Shown one piece after another: positions 15,692 through 26,354 of a stretch of 64,000 nucleotides of DNA. The stretch is taken from NCBI GenBank assembly GCA_900079695.1, contig LT599022.1:2069245-2133244 (forward strand), written 5' to 3'. How positions within the stretch are numbered: position 1 is the first letter of the stretch; every line of letters begins with the position of its first letter. The translations under genes and the position numbers were made by a program. The stretch comes from an uncultured Alphaproteobacteria bacterium. Its GTDB lineage: Bacteria; Pseudomonadota; Alphaproteobacteria; Rhodospirillales; Rhodospirillaceae. Below the pieces are notes generated by a model. It was given only the letters and a program-made list of their open reading frames with translations, had not been told where the DNA came from and did not search any database.

Positions 15692-16720
15692 TTACGGCAG
15701 AAGCCCTGACTGAAGGAGCGCAGCAGGCCAAAAGTCCCAAAGTTTCCCGGCCCTCCAGACGTTTCGCTCGGCCTCTTGGAAGGCGTGTTTATAGGCCACC
15801 CTCATGTCCTCGGCGGGCAGCTGGGACAACGCCCACTCGACGCCACGGGCACGGCAACTATCCAGGAAGAACACCCAAGCGTGGGCCGTCTCAGGTGGGT
15901 CAACCTTACCCATGGGATCGATCACCGTCAGGCCGAGGAACGGGTTCTTCATCTTGTGGAGCGTCGTTATCGGCCTGTTCGGCTGCTTACGGGCCTCTAC
16001 CCTGACATGGGACAAACTCCCGTACTTCGCCTCGAAGCCGGTATCGGCCAACTCCTGCTTCTTGTCGTAGATGCAAAACGGCGCGCGGGCCCCCTTTCTG
16101 AAGTGGGGGTAGAGCGTCTCTAGTTGCCCCGCCAACGAATGATACGCTAACCGCTTGAACGGCTTGCCCCCATCCGCCTTCACGTGGCTCGACACAAGAA
16201 GATTTTCGGTCCGGACCCCCAGCAGATCGACAGCAACGTCGAGGCGGGTCACTCTGCCGCTTGTGGCAATATCGCTCCACAGGTACTGGTCGAGCAGGAC
16301 ATTATCCCGCAGCCACTCCCTCAGATACAGCACGCCTTCCGCACCCAGCTTTGCCGGGTTGAACTCGAACCGGAGGAATGGCGCTGATTTCGTCGCCTCG
16401 TTCTTGGGCGTAGGTGGCCCCGCCTCCAACAATAGGTGCTCACCACTCCCAGGGATCGGCAGGAGAAGCCGCCACCCATAATTCGACTTACCATTCGCCG
16501 GAGAGGCCGGTAGAAGCGCCTTATCTTCCTTCGCCCCTATCAGGAACGTCTTGATGCCCTGTTGGTCCTCGTATGACGGGATGTCGAAGGTAATCGCGAT
16601 CTTGTCTATCACCGGCCTCAGCGCAGCAAATCCACCCTCGTATCCGTATGCAATTAATTTCACGTCCACGCTCTCGGGCTTATTAGAGCCCCCTAGCCCC
16701 TTCGTTAACTGCACGACCAC
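15692..16720 (-). CDS. replication initiation-like protein (Rep_trans-type)
   Basis: This 342-residue protein carries the motif GRVTRLDVAVDLLG near residues 155-168, typical of replication initiation factors of the rolling-circle Rep_trans kind and of related phage replication proteins. The motif supplies metal-binding acidic residues. A later FCIYDKKQEL segment also fits, where a tyrosine may serve as nucleophile. Its start overlaps the integrase gene by 16 bp, so both are made from one transcript, as in many integrated elements where excision and replication are coupled. Together with the helicase at 6577 it gives the element two parts of a replication system. Confidence 0.6.
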   Translation of the reverse strand: MVVQLTKGLGGSNKPESVDVKLIAYGYEGGFAALRPVIDKIAITFDIPSYEDQQGIKTFLIGAKEDKALLPASPANGKSNYGWRLLLPIPGSGEHLLLEAGPPTPKNEATKSAPFLRFEFNPAKLGAEGVLYLREWLRDNVLLDQYLWSDIATSGRVTRLDVAVDLLGVRTENLLVSSHVKADGGKPFKRLAYHSLAGQLETLYPHFRKGARAPFCIYDKKQELADTGFEAKYGSLSHVRVEARKQPNRPITTLHKMKNPFLGLTVIDPMGKVDPPETAHAWVFFLDSCRARGVEWALSQLPAEDMRVAYKHAFQEAERNVWRAGKLWDFWPAALLQSGLLP

Positions 16721-18432
16721 GACGCCCCCTTTCCCTCCCGCAGGAGGTCGAGGTCAATCGGGTATTCGATCTTCGACAAGCTTTTCGCGAGTAGCGGTAG
16801 ATTCTTCGGCTTCCCGTAGGTTTTGTCGTGCACCCCCTCTTGGGAATGCCCCATCAGAGCCTTCGATGTCGCCTCACTCACCTCGGCATAGTCCAGTGCG
16901 TCTTTGAAGTTGTGGCGGAACGAGTGGAAAGTCGTCTTAGCCGTCTTAACACCAACATCCTCTGCGTAACGCGCAAACCACTTCGAGAACGCCGCAGAGA
17001 AGTAGCCGTCCTTGCCGGGATTGATGTCAGGAAATACACGCCCATTCGGTCCTTTTTTCCGCTGCCGATCAACATGCGCGAGAAACCCGAGGTCGATCAG
17101 AACCGGATGAACCGGCACACACCGCAGGCTTGACTCGGTCTTGATCGTTTTCCCCTCACCACGACAGACATCGAAATACGGGATCTCGCCATGCTCCTTG
17201 ATGTCGGTTGCAAGCAATTGCACGATCTCGCCAAGCCGCATCCCCGAATAGAGACCGATGATCGGGATCCAGAACTTGCCATCTCGGATGACCTGATCCC
17301 CCGGCTCGCTACGCCGCCCCGCCGACTTGCACCCGGTAAACAGCGGTGACGTGAAGAGCTTCTGAAGCTGCTCACCTGAGAAGGGGTACCGCGCATCCTT
17401 TGCGTCGAGCTTCGACACCCCACTGATCTTAAGCCCCGGCCCAGGCATCGCAGCAAGATAGCCTTCTGCCACACACCACTTGAGGAACGTGCGGAACATC
17501 GAAAAATACTTGTCCTGGGTTTTCAGCGAGATCGTCTCGCCCTTGGCTTTTGACGCCAGGATCTCCTTCAGCGGCACGCCCTGCATTGCCTTCGATTTCA
17601 TGTAGTTGCTGGGCAACTCCATCAGCGAGTCTCGCACCAGCCGCACATCATCCAAGGCAAGGGTAGCCACCGGCCTCTTTTCTCCCACCAACTCGATCAC
17701 GAGGTTGAGAACTCGGCGGTGGTCCAGATAGGTTTTCCCGACCCACTCCTTATCCTTTTTCATCGCGCAGTAGCGGTTGGCGACAGAGCCAAGGCTCCGC
17801 TCCTCCGCCGGGACGTCCCCAGGTAGCGGCGGCATTTCCGTCGCCTCGATGCCGATGAAAAGCGGATCGGCGGAAACGGCCTGAGCGTAGTCGCCGCGCA
17901 ACTTCGCCGCGAGAATGCGCCGGGTCTCGATCCGCGCCCGGAGCACGCCGTTGCAGACCTTGTCGAACTGTTCTAGGCCGACGGTTTTCCGGGATGCACC
18001 GACCTGCGCCAGCACCTCATTCGCCGCGTTGCGGGTTACCGGGTCGTAGTCGTGCGCCACGAGCAGCTTTCGCAACTGTTCCGACTCCGCCAACGTCTCC
18101 CCCGCTTCGAACACGAGATCGACGGACTGATCCTGTGGTGCAAGGTAGGCGACCTCCTCGGCCGTGCTCAGGCATCTCTCGAAATACGACCGGATCAGGC
18201 TCTTGACGACATCGGGGGTGAGATCGGGCATGGCGGGGAGTTCTCGGATCAGACGCTCGAAGACATCGCTGAGGGTACGGCAACGCATGCGCGCCGTGAA
18301 GGGATCGCCGGTTTTGAGCGATCCTTTGATCTCGCGAAGGCCGCATCTGGCCCATAAGCTTCGAGGAACCGCCATGCGGAAGGCGAACACGTCACCCCGG
18401 CGAACGAGGTGAGAAAGCCGCTGAAACGCCAA
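16705..18432 (-). CDS. int: element integrase (tyrosine recombinase, DUF6538-type N-terminus)
   Basis: This 575-residue site-specific recombinase catalyses insertion into and excision from the tRNA-Ser gene. The N-terminus (FQRLSHLVRRGDVFAFRMAVP) is the small domain found at the start of this integrase group. A SAM-like DNA-binding region occupies about 225-330. The catalytic set is visible: SGMRLGEI (Arg), KTIKTESSLR (Lys), HSFRHNF (His-x-x-Arg), GHS (His) and TYGKP (Tyr nucleophile). It begins 100 bp from the tRNA 3' end and points into the element, the standard place for an integrase. The attachment repeats at 4095 and 18532 support its role. Confidence 0.9.
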   Translation of the reverse strand: MAFQRLSHLVRRGDVFAFRMAVPRSLWARCGLREIKGSLKTGDPFTARMRCRTLSDVFERLIRELPAMPDLTPDVVKSLIRSYFERCLSTAEEVAYLAPQDQSVDLVFEAGETLAESEQLRKLLVAHDYDPVTRNAANEVLAQVGASRKTVGLEQFDKVCNGVLRARIETRRILAAKLRGDYAQAVSADPLFIGIEATEMPPLPGDVPAEERSLGSVANRYCAMKKDKEWVGKTYLDHRRVLNLVIELVGEKRPVATLALDDVRLVRDSLMELPSNYMKSKAMQGVPLKEILASKAKGETISLKTQDKYFSMFRTFLKWCVAEGYLAAMPGPGLKISGVSKLDAKDARYPFSGEQLQKLFTSPLFTGCKSAGRRSEPGDQVIRDGKFWIPIIGLYSGMRLGEIVQLLATDIKEHGEIPYFDVCRGEGKTIKTESSLRCVPVHPVLIDLGFLAHVDRQRKKGPNGRVFPDINPGKDGYFSAAFSKWFARYAEDVGVKTAKTTFHSFRHNFKDALDYAEVSEATSKALMGHSQEGVHDKTYGKPKNLPLLAKSLSKIEYPIDLDLLREGKGASWSCS

Positions 18433-18531
18433 AGGACCGCCTCCTTGCTGTCCAGGTTTCTGTACCAGGACTGGAAACGGCCACTCAGCGTCTTGAAAAT
18501 ATCGTGATTTTATCGCCCCTTAGGGCGAAAA

Positions 18532-18548
18532 TGGCGGAGAGGGTGGGA
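18532..18548 (+). repeat. right attachment site (attR) in the tRNA-Ser 3' end
   Basis: This 17-bp sequence, identical to 4095-4111, coincides with the 3' terminus of the tRNA-Ser gene. The repeats bound the integrated element, and the integrase gene starts 100 bp inside this end. A short inverted repeat (TCGCCC-CTTA-GGGCGA region, about 18513-18528) lies just inside it. Confidence 0.8.
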
Positions 18549-18621
18549 TTCGAACCCACGGGACGCTTGCACGCCCAACGGTTTTCGAGACCGCCCCGTT
18601 CGACCGCTCCGGCACCTCTCC
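18532..18621 (-). tRNA. serT-like tRNA-Ser: tRNA-Ser(CGA)
   Basis: The minus strand folds as a 90-base type II tRNA with the acceptor GGAGAGG/CCTCTCC, encoded CCA, a long variable arm and a GGTTCGAATCC T-arm. The anticodon is CGA at 18585-18587 (complement), reading the serine codon UCG. Its last 17 bases (18532-18548) are the right attachment site of the element, so integration left the tRNA intact. rplU lies downstream on the other strand. Confidence 0.95.
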
Positions 18622-18794
18622 ACAAGTCCGCGGTCAAGCGAAGAACGGCTTTCTACAGGCGCGCGAGCGCGGCGTCAAGCGCCCTTTCGCGGGAAACTCA
18701 TGGGTTTTTGCCGGATCTTGCAGCGGCCGCCGGACGCGATAATCTGTATATGCACGTCGGCTTGCCTGCTCCGCTCGTACCCGGTGGAAAAGCG

Positions 18795-18822
18795 TTGACA
18801 GGGCTCGCCCCGTGAGTATAGT
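18795..18822 (+). promoter_or_regulatory. sigma-70-type promoter of rplU-rpmA
   Basis: A perfect TTGACA (18795-18800), a 16-bp spacer and TATAGT (18817-18822) lie about 70 bp before the rplU start. This is the clearest housekeeping promoter in the window and fits strong constitutive expression of ribosomal protein genes. Confidence 0.75.
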
Positions 18823-18892
18823 ACGCGCCTCTTTCGCGGGCCGCCTGATGCGGTGCCGCGCTTCTTTGGTGTTTTTAAGAAGGCGGTCAACC

Positions 18893-19195
18893 ATGTTTGC
18901 AGTCATCAAGACGGGTGGCAAGCAGTACCGGGTCGAAGCCGGCGACGTCATCGTCGTCGAGAAGCTGCCGGTCGAGGAAAACGGCGCGGTGACTTTCGAC
19001 GAAGTCCTGATGGCGGGCGACAAGGTCGGTACGCCGCTGGTCGAGGGCGCGAAGGTCTCCGGGACCGTGCTCTCCCAGACCCGTGACAAGAAAGTCATCG
19101 TGTTCAAGAAGAAGCGCCGCCAGAACTATCGGCGCAAGCACGGCCATCGCCAGCACATCAGCGTCGTGCGCATCACCGACATCGCCGTCGCCTGA
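18893..19195 (+). CDS. rplU: 50S ribosomal protein L21
   Basis: This 100-residue protein of the large ribosomal subunit binds 23S rRNA. The N-terminus [18 protein letters not shown] and the basic [15 protein letters not shown] region near the end are diagnostic. The frame is open further upstream, but the conserved start is ATG 18893. It is followed after 28 bp by rpmA, the usual pair, and preceded by a strong promoter at 18795. Confidence 0.97.
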   Translation: MFAVIKTGGKQYRVEAGDVIVVEKLPVEENGAVTFDEVLMAGDKVGTPLVEGAKVSGTVLSQTRDKKVIVFKKKRRQNYRRKHGHRQHISVVRITDIAVA

Positions 19196-19223
19196 CGACC
19201 GGCTAGGGCAGGAGTAACGAACT

Positions 19224-19484
19224 ATGGCTCATAAAAAGGCAGGCGGCAGCTCTCGTAACGGCCGCGACTCCGAAGGCCGTCGCCTCGGCTTGAAGAAGTC
19301 CGGCGGTCAGGCGGTGGTTCCGGGCAACATCCTCGTGCGCCAGCGCGGCACCGTCTATCATCCCGGCGTGAACGTCGGCATGGGCCGCGACCACACCCTG
19401 TTCGCCCTCGTCGAGGGCCGGGTGGTGTTCAAGCGTGGCGCCAAGGATCGCACCTTCGTCGGCGTCGAGCCGGCTGCGGAATAA
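19224..19484 (+). CDS. rpmA: 50S ribosomal protein L27
   Basis: This 86-residue protein of the large subunit has an N-terminal tail that reaches the peptidyl-transferase centre. The sequence [18 protein letters not shown] followed by [10 protein letters not shown] is the family hallmark, without the N-terminal extension that is cleaved in Firmicutes. It is cotranscribed with rplU. An intrinsic terminator follows at 19526. Confidence 0.97.
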   Translation: MAHKKAGGSSRNGRDSEGRRLGLKKSGGQAVVPGNILVRQRGTVYHPGVNVGMGRDHTLFALVEGRVVFKRGAKDRTFVGVEPAAE

Positions 19485-20624
<1,140 letters not shown>

Positions 20625-20632
20625 GCGCGCCG

Positions 20633-21796
20633 ATGACCACCGCATCCCTGCTCGAACGGGCGCAGCGTGTCGTGGTCAAGGTCGGTTCGGCGCTGCTGGT
20701 GGACGAAGCCTCCGGCAACGTGCGCGACGGCTGGCTGCAGTCCCTGGCCGACGACGTCGCGCGGCTGCGCGCCAAGGGCACCGAAGTGGTGATCGTCACC
20801 TCCGGCGCGATCGCGCTCGGGCGCACGCCGCTCGGCCTGCGCGGCAAGACGCTGCGGCTGGAGGAGAAGCAGGCGGCGGCGGCGGCGGGTCAGGCGACTC
20901 TGATCCACGCCTACCAGGATGCGCTGGCGCGCCACGGCCTCGGCGTCGCGCAGATTCTCCTCACCCTCGGCGACTCGGAGGCGCGGCGGCGCTTCCTCAA
21001 TGCCTCGAACACCCTCGAAACCCTGCTGAAGCTCGGCGTGGTGCCGATCGTCAACGAGAACGACACGGTGGCGACGCAGGAAATCCGCTACGGCGACAAC
21101 GACCGCCTCGCCGCCCGCATCGCGCAGATGGTCTCGGCCGACGCGCTGGTGCTGTTCTCGCTCGACATCGACGGCCTCTACACCGCCGACCCGACCTCCG
21201 ACCCGACCGCCCGCCACATTCCCTTGGTCGAAGCGGTGGACGAAACCATCGCGCGGATGGCGGGCAAGCCGAAGGGCCACGGCTCGGGCGGCATGGTCAC
21301 CAAGCTGCTCGCCGCGCAGATCTGCATGGCGGCGGGCTGCCACATGGCGATCGCGCCGGGCCGCGCCGACAACCCGCTGAAGAAACTCCTCACCCGCGAG
21401 ACCCGCTGCACCTGGTTCGTCGCCGCCGACGAGCCGGTCGCGGCGCGCAAGCGCTGGATCGCCGGATCGCTGAACCCCAAGGGCGCGCTGATCGTCGACG
21501 ACGGCGCGGTCGAGGCGCTGCATCACGGCAAAAGCCTGCTGCCCGCGGGCGTCACCGCGGTCGAGGGCCGCTTCGACCGCGGCGACGCGGTGCTGGTGAA
21601 GGATGCCCACGGGCACGAGTTGGCGCGCGGCCTCTCCGCCTACGCCAGCAAGGACGCGCGACTGATCGTCGGCCACCGCACCGCCGACATCGAGGGCCTG
21701 CTCGGCTTTCGCGGCCGCAGCGAAATGATTCACCGCAACGACATGGTGCTGACCCGCAACGGCGGAACGGAATCCCGGGAGGAGCACGGAAAATGA
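20633..21796 (+). CDS. proB: glutamate 5-kinase
   Basis: This enzyme phosphorylates glutamate to gamma-glutamyl phosphate, the first step of proline synthesis. The 387-residue protein has an amino-acid kinase domain beginning [10 protein letters not shown], with [11 protein letters not shown] and a conserved NENDTV segment, then a C-terminal PUA domain from about 285. The start is ATG 20633, eight bases after obgE ends. It overlaps proA by four bases (ATGA), so the two are translationally coupled. Confidence 0.97.
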   Translation: MTTASLLERAQRVVVKVGSALLVDEASGNVRDGWLQSLADDVARLRAKGTEVVIVTSGAIALGRTPLGLRGKTLRLEEKQAAAAAGQATLIHAYQDALARHGLGVAQILLTLGDSEARRRFLNASNTLETLLKLGVVPIVNENDTVATQEIRYGDNDRLAARIAQMVSADALVLFSLDIDGLYTADPTSDPTARHIPLVEAVDETIARMAGKPKGHGSGGMVTKLLAAQICMAAGCHMAIAPGRADNPLKKLLTRETRCTWFVAADEPVAARKRWIAGSLNPKGALIVDDGAVEALHHGKSLLPAGVTAVEGRFDRGDAVLVKDAHGHELARGLSAYASKDARLIVGHRTADIEGLLGFRGRSEMIHRNDMVLTRNGGTESREEHGK

Positions 21797-23058
21797 GCGC
21801 CGACGATCTCGAAGCCACGATGCGCCGCCTCGGCCGGCAGGCGCGCGCCGCCGCCGATATCCTCGCGCAGGCGCCGACGGAGGCGAAGAACCGCGCGCTG
21901 ACCGCCGCCGCCGCCGCGATCCGCAGCCGCGCCGCCGCGATCGCCGCCGCCAACGCCGAGGACGTACGGGCCGCCGAAGCCAAGGGCACTTCCGGCGCGC
22001 TGCTCGACCGCCTGACCCTCACCCCCGCGCGGATCGAGGCGATGGCCGCGGGGCTCGACGCGGTCGCCGCGCTGCCCGACCCGGTGGGCCGCAGCCTGGC
22101 GCGCTGGAGCCGCCCCAACGGCCTCGACATCGAGCGGGTCGCGGTGCCGCTCGGCGTGATCGGCATCATTTTCGAAAGCCGCCCGAACGTCGCGGCGGAC
22201 GCGGGCGCGCTCTGCCTGAAGTCGGGCAACGCGGCGATCCTGCGCGGCGGTTCGGAGAGCTTCCGCTCGGTGGGAGCGATCCACGCGGCTCTGGCGGAAG
22301 GACTCCGCGCTGCGGGCCTGCCGGAAACCGCGATCCAGACGATTCCCACCACCGACCGCGCCGCCGTCGGCATCCTGCTGACGATGGACGACCTCGTCGA
22401 CGTGATCGTGCCGCGCGGCGGCAAGGGCCTGATCGAGCGGGTATCGCGGGAAAGCCGGATCCCGGTGTTCAAACACCTCGACGGCATCAACCACACCTAC
22501 ATCCACGCCGCCGCCGACGCGGAGATGGCACGCACGGTGACGCTCAACGCCAAGATGCGCCGTACCGGCATCTGCGGCGCCACCGAGACGGTGCTGGTGG
22601 ACCGCGCGGTGCTGGCCACCCACCTGCCGGGAGTGCTCGACGCGCTGATCGGCGCGGGTTGCGAGGTACGCGGCGACGCCGAGGTCCGGACCCTGGATCC
22701 GCGGGTGAAGCCCGCCGCCGACGCCGACTGGGACACCGAATACCTCGACGCGATCGTCTCGGTGAAGGCGGTTTCCGGGCTCGACGAGGCGATCGCGCAC
22801 ATCGCCGCCCACGGCTCCCACCACACCGACGCGATCCTCACCGGCGACCCCACCACCGCCGAAGCATTCCTGAACGCGGTCGACAGCGCGATCGTGCTGG
22901 TCAACGCCTCGACCCAGTTCGCCGACGGCGGCGAATTCGGCATGGGCGCGGAGATCGGCATCTCCACCGGGCGGTTCCACGCCCGCGGCCCGGTCGGGCT
23001 CGAACAGTTGACGAGCTACAAGTACAAGGTCCGCGGTACCGGACAAACCCGCCCCTGA
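21793..23058 (+). CDS. proA: gamma-glutamyl phosphate reductase
   Basis: This NADPH-dependent reductase makes glutamate-5-semialdehyde in proline synthesis. The 421-residue protein belongs to the aldehyde dehydrogenase fold, with [27 protein letters not shown] and the catalytic cysteine in [10 protein letters not shown] near residue 260. It is coupled to proB upstream and shares a TGATG junction with nadD downstream. Confidence 0.97.
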   Translation: MSADDLEATMRRLGRQARAAADILAQAPTEAKNRALTAAAAAIRSRAAAIAAANAEDVRAAEAKGTSGALLDRLTLTPARIEAMAAGLDAVAALPDPVGRSLARWSRPNGLDIERVAVPLGVIGIIFESRPNVAADAGALCLKSGNAAILRGGSESFRSVGAIHAALAEGLRAAGLPETAIQTIPTTDRAAVGILLTMDDLVDVIVPRGGKGLIERVSRESRIPVFKHLDGINHTYIHAAADAEMARTVTLNAKMRRTGICGATETVLVDRAVLATHLPGVLDALIGAGCEVRGDAEVRTLDPRVKPAADADWDTEYLDAIVSVKAVSGLDEAIAHIAAHGSHHTDAILTGDPTTAEAFLNAVDSAIVLVNASTQFADGGEFGMGAEIGISTGRFHARGPVGLEQLTSYKYKVRGTGQTRP

Positions 23059-23714
23059 TGCACGCCCCGAAACCCCTCGTCCGCAAGCGTCCTCTGCCCC
23101 CCGCCGGAGACCGGCGGCGACGCGTCGTCGGCCTGCTCGGCGGCTCGTTCAACCCCGCGCACCAGGGGCACCGCTACATCAGCCTGCTGGCGATCAGCCG
23201 CTTCCGGCTCGACGAAGTGTGGTGGCTGGTGTCGCCCGGCAATCCGCTCAAGGACAGCCGCTCGCTGCTCGACCTGCCGGAACGGGTGCGGCGCGCGCGG
23301 ATGATCGTCCGCCACCCGCGGATTCGCGTCACCGACATCGAGAAGCGCCTCGGCACCCGCTTCACCGCCGATACCCTGGCGGCACTGAAGCGGCGTTTCC
23401 CCGGGATCCGCTTCGTCTGGCTGATGGGCGCGGACAATCTGCTGCAAATTCCGCACTGGGATCGCTGGGAGACGATTTTCGCCGCCGCGCCGGTGGCGGT
23501 GTTCGACCGCAAACCTTATACCTATCGTGCGCTCGCCAGTCGTGCGGCGCAACGCTTCGCCTTTGCGCGCATGGCCGGACCGCGCCAGCGCGCCCTGGCG
23601 CGGAGCGAACCGGCGGCGTGGTCGTTCGTGTTCTACCGCCGCCATCCCGCCTCCGCCACCGACATCCGGCGGAAATCGGGACTCGACAAACTGATCGAAA
23701 GACGCAACAAGTGA
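23058..23714 (+). CDS. nadD: nicotinate-nucleotide adenylyltransferase
   Basis: This enzyme adenylates nicotinate mononucleotide to deamido-NAD in NAD synthesis. The 218-residue protein has the nucleotidyltransferase motif GGSFNPAHQGH near the start, LMGADNLLQIPHW in the middle and the SATDIRRK motif near the end. A short basic extension (about 20 residues) precedes the core. The ATG overlaps the proA stop. Confidence 0.95.
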   Translation: MHAPKPLVRKRPLPPAGDRRRRVVGLLGGSFNPAHQGHRYISLLAISRFRLDEVWWLVSPGNPLKDSRSLLDLPERVRRARMIVRHPRIRVTDIEKRLGTRFTADTLAALKRRFPGIRFVWLMGADNLLQIPHWDRWETIFAAAPVAVFDRKPYTYRALASRAAQRFAFARMAGPRQRALARSEPAAWSFVFYRRHPASATDIRRKSGLDKLIERRNK

Positions 23715-23776
23715 AATTTGGCGAAACCGCGACGATCATCGCGCGGGGTGACATTCACCTTGAGCCGAAACAACCG

Positions 23777-24265
23777 ATGGAGACGACCATAAACGCCCAT
23801 ACCCCGTCCTCCGACGTCCAGGAGCCGCCCAGTCGCGGCAAGGACGTCTTCGCCGATGCCGTCGACGCCAAGATGCTCGCCGACATCGTGTGTCGCTCGC
23901 TCGACGACGACAAGGCCGAGGACATCTCGGTCATCGACCTCACGGGCAAGACCAGCATCGCCGACAGCATGGTGATCGCCACCGGGCGCTCGTCGCGTCA
24001 GGTCGCGGCCCTCGCCGACCACCTGATCCGCCGCCTCAAGGAGTCGGGCTTGCGCCCGGCGGTCGAGGGCAAGGCGAACGCCGACTGGGTGATCGTCGAC
24101 GCCGGATCGGTGATCGTGCACATCTTCCGCCCCGAGGTTCGCGCGTTCTACAACCTCGAAAAGATGTGGGGCCACGGCCCCGCCGCCGAGGTGGAACGCC
24201 CTTTCCCGATGGTGGGATTGCCGCCGCTCCGGGCTGATCTCGGCGGGTTCGCGCTGAACGCCTGA
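23777..24265 (+). CDS. rsfS: ribosome silencing factor RsfS
   Basis: RsfS binds L14 on the 50S subunit and blocks joining with 30S in starvation. The core from about residue 40 reads DISVIDLTGKTSIADSMVIATG, then DWVIVDAGSVIVHIF, matching the family closely. At 162 residues it is longer than usual because of an N-terminal stretch. ATG 23777 was chosen, but a GTG at 23711 touching the nadD stop is an alternative. The gene sits between nadD and rlmH, its usual alphaproteobacterial place. Confidence 0.93.
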   Translation: METTINAHTPSSDVQEPPSRGKDVFADAVDAKMLADIVCRSLDDDKAEDISVIDLTGKTSIADSMVIATGRSSRQVAALADHLIRRLKESGLRPAVEGKANADWVIVDAGSVIVHIFRPEVRAFYNLEKMWGHGPAAEVERPFPMVGLPPLRADLGGFALNA

Positions 24266-24276
24266 AAGGCCGGATC

Positions 24277-24735
24277 ATGCGGTTTCTGATCGTCGCGGTC
24301 GGGCGCGGCGGCAAGGGTCCGGAGCAGGCGCTGCTCGCGGACTACGCCGCGCGCCTGCGCCCGGCGATCGAACTCAAGGAAGTGGACGAGCGCCGCCCGC
24401 TCGCGGTCGACGACCGCAAGCGCCGCGAGGGCGAAAAGCTTCTCGCGGCGGTACCACCCGGCGCGCGGGTGGTGGCGCTCGACGAGCGCGGCAAGGCGCT
24501 CTCCAGCCGAGAGCTGGCGAAAACCCTGGGCGGGTGGGAAGACGACGGCGTGCCCGCCTGCGCATTCCTGATCGGCGGCGCGGACGGCCACGACGAGGCG
24601 GTGCGCACGCGGGCGGACCTGGTTCTCGCCCTCGGCGCGCTCACTTGGCCGCACCTGCTGGTGCGGGCGATGATCGCCGAACAGATCTACCGCGCGCGGA
24701 CGATTCTCGACGGCCATCCCTATCACCGGCAGTGA
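24277..24735 (+). CDS. rlmH: 23S rRNA pseudouridine-1915 N3-methyltransferase
   Basis: This SPOUT-class SAM methyltransferase modifies pseudouridine 1915 in helix 69 of 23S rRNA. The 152-residue protein shows the C-terminal trefoil-knot sequences FLIGGADG and LVRAMIAEQIYRA and ends in HPYHRQ, all diagnostic. It starts 11 bp after rsfS and is probably in the same transcript. Confidence 0.96.
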   Translation: MRFLIVAVGRGGKGPEQALLADYAARLRPAIELKEVDERRPLAVDDRKRREGEKLLAAVPPGARVVALDERGKALSSRELAKTLGGWEDDGVPACAFLIGGADGHDEAVRTRADLVLALGALTWPHLLVRAMIAEQIYRARTILDGHPYHRQ

Positions 24736-24806
24736 CGAACGGCGGTGGCATCGCCCCCGGCGATTGCCTATATTGAGGCCACCCTCCCCCGAATTGTCCG
24801 GATGAC

Positions 24807-26354
24807 ATGATGCCCAACGCGAAAGACTGTCCGAAGCCCGTTGTCTTGTGCGTTCTCGATGGCTGGGGCGAGCGTCCGCCCGCTCCCGACAACGCGATCG
24901 CCCTGGCGAACACCCCGAACTGGGACCGCTTCGTCGCCGAAAGTCCCTCGGCGATGCTCGAAACCTCCGGCCGCGCCGTCGGCCTGCCGGACGGACAGAT
25001 GGGCAATTCCGAGGTCGGCCACATGAACCTCGGCGCCGGCCGGGTGGTGATGCAGGACCTGCCGCGCATCGATCAGGCGATCGAGGACGGCACCCTCGCC
25101 AAGGCACCCGCCCTCGCCGAACTGATCGCCAAGGCGCAGACCGCGGGCGGCATCTGCCACCTCATGGGCCTGATGTCGCCGGGCGGCGTGCATTGCCACC
25201 AGGCCCACATCGCCGCGCTCGCGAAGATCGTCGACGCCGCCGGAGTGCCGGTGCGCGTGCATGCGTTCCTCGACGGCCGCGACACGCCGCCGCAGTCGGC
25301 GCGCGACTACGTCGCCGCGTTCGAGGCGGCGGTAGCGGACTGCCGCAACGTGCGCATCGCCACCGTCTCCGGCCGCTACTTCGCGATGGACCGCGACAAG
25401 CGCTGGGACCGCGTCAAGCTCGCCTACGACGCGCTCGCGCAGGCCGACGGCATCGCCGCCGCCTCCGCCGCGCAGGCGATCACCGACGCCTACGAGGCGG
25501 GCGAGACCGACGAGTTCGTGAAGCCGCGGGTGATCGACGCCTACGCCGGCATGAAGGACGGCGACGTGGTGCTGATGGCGAACTTCCGCGCCGACCGGGT
25601 GCGCGAGATCCTCACCGCGCTGCTCGACCCGGCGTTCGCCGACTTCCCGCGCAAGACCCTCGGGTTCGCCGCCGCGGCGGGCATGGTGAAGTACTCCGAT
25701 CCGCTCGCCCCCTTCCTCGGCGAACTGTTCCCGCAGGAATCCCGCACCAACGTGCTGGGCGAGGTGGTGGCGAACGCCGGGCTGAAGCAGCTCCGCATCG
25801 CCGAGACCGAGAAGTACGCCCACGTCACCTTCTTCCTCAACGGCGGCGAGGAGAAGGTCTTCCCCGGCGAGGAACGGATCCTGGTGCAGAGCCCGAAGGT
25901 CGCCACCTACGACCTCCAGCCCGAGATGTCCGCCTACGAGGTCACCGACAAGCTCGTCGCGGCGGTGGAAAGCGGCACCTTCGACCTGATCGTCGTCAAC
26001 TTCGCCAACGGCGACATGGTCGGCCACACCGGTATCATCGAAGCGGCGATGAAGGCCGCCGAGGCGGTGGACGCCTGCATCGGCCGCCTCGACGCCGCGG
26101 TGGCGAAAATGGGCGGCGCGATCTTCTACACCGCCGACCACGGCAACGCCGAGCAGATGCGCGACCCCGTCACCGGCGGCCCATATACCGCCCATACCGT
26201 CGGCCCGGTGCGCGCGGTGCTGCGCCACGCCCCGGCGTGGGTCAAGGGCTTCCACGGCGGCCGCCTCTCCGACGTCGCGCCGACGCTGCTGGCGTTGATG
26301 AACCTGCCGCAACCGCCCGAGATGACTGGGCGGTGTCTGGTCGACCGCGGATGA
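24807..26354 (+). CDS. gpmI: 2,3-bisphosphoglycerate-independent phosphoglycerate mutase
   Basis: This enzyme interconverts 3- and 2-phosphoglycerate in glycolysis using Mn. The 515-residue protein has the alkaline-phosphatase fold: VVLCVLDGWG near the start, the phospho-serine site QMGNSEVGHMNLGAGR near 60-75, FANGDMVGHTG and the metal-site TADHGNAE near the end. It begins with two Met codons at 24807. The stop overlaps the start of the envC-like gene. Confidence 0.97.
   Translation: MMPNAKDCPKPVVLCVLDGWGERPPAPDNAIALANTPNWDRFVAESPSAMLETSGRAVGLPDGQMGNSEVGHMNLGAGRVVMQDLPRIDQAIEDGTLAKAPALAELIAKAQTAGGICHLMGLMSPGGVHCHQAHIAALAKIVDAAGVPVRVHAFLDGRDTPPQSARDYVAAFEAAVADCRNVRIATVSGRYFAMDRDKRWDRVKLAYDALAQADGIAAASAAQAITDAYEAGETDEFVKPRVIDAYAGMKDGDVVLMANFRADRVREILTALLDPAFADFPRKTLGFAAAAGMVKYSDPLAPFLGELFPQESRTNVLGEVVANAGLKQLRIAETEKYAHVTFFLNGGEEKVFPGEERILVQSPKVATYDLQPEMSAYEVTDKLVAAVESGTFDLIVVNFANGDMVGHTGIIEAAMKAAEAVDACIGRLDAAVAKMGGAIFYTADHGNAEQMRDPVTGGPYTAHTVGPVRAVLRHAPAWVKGFHGGRLSDVAPTLLALMNLPQPPEMTGRCLVDRG

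Noticed and set aside
18504-18815. Open + strand frame across the tRNA-Ser gene
   Set aside because: It runs through the tRNA and has no coding signal.
24768-26312. Minus-strand frame of 514 codons opposite gpmI
   Set aside because: Antisense to a strongly conserved gene, with no recognisable protein family.
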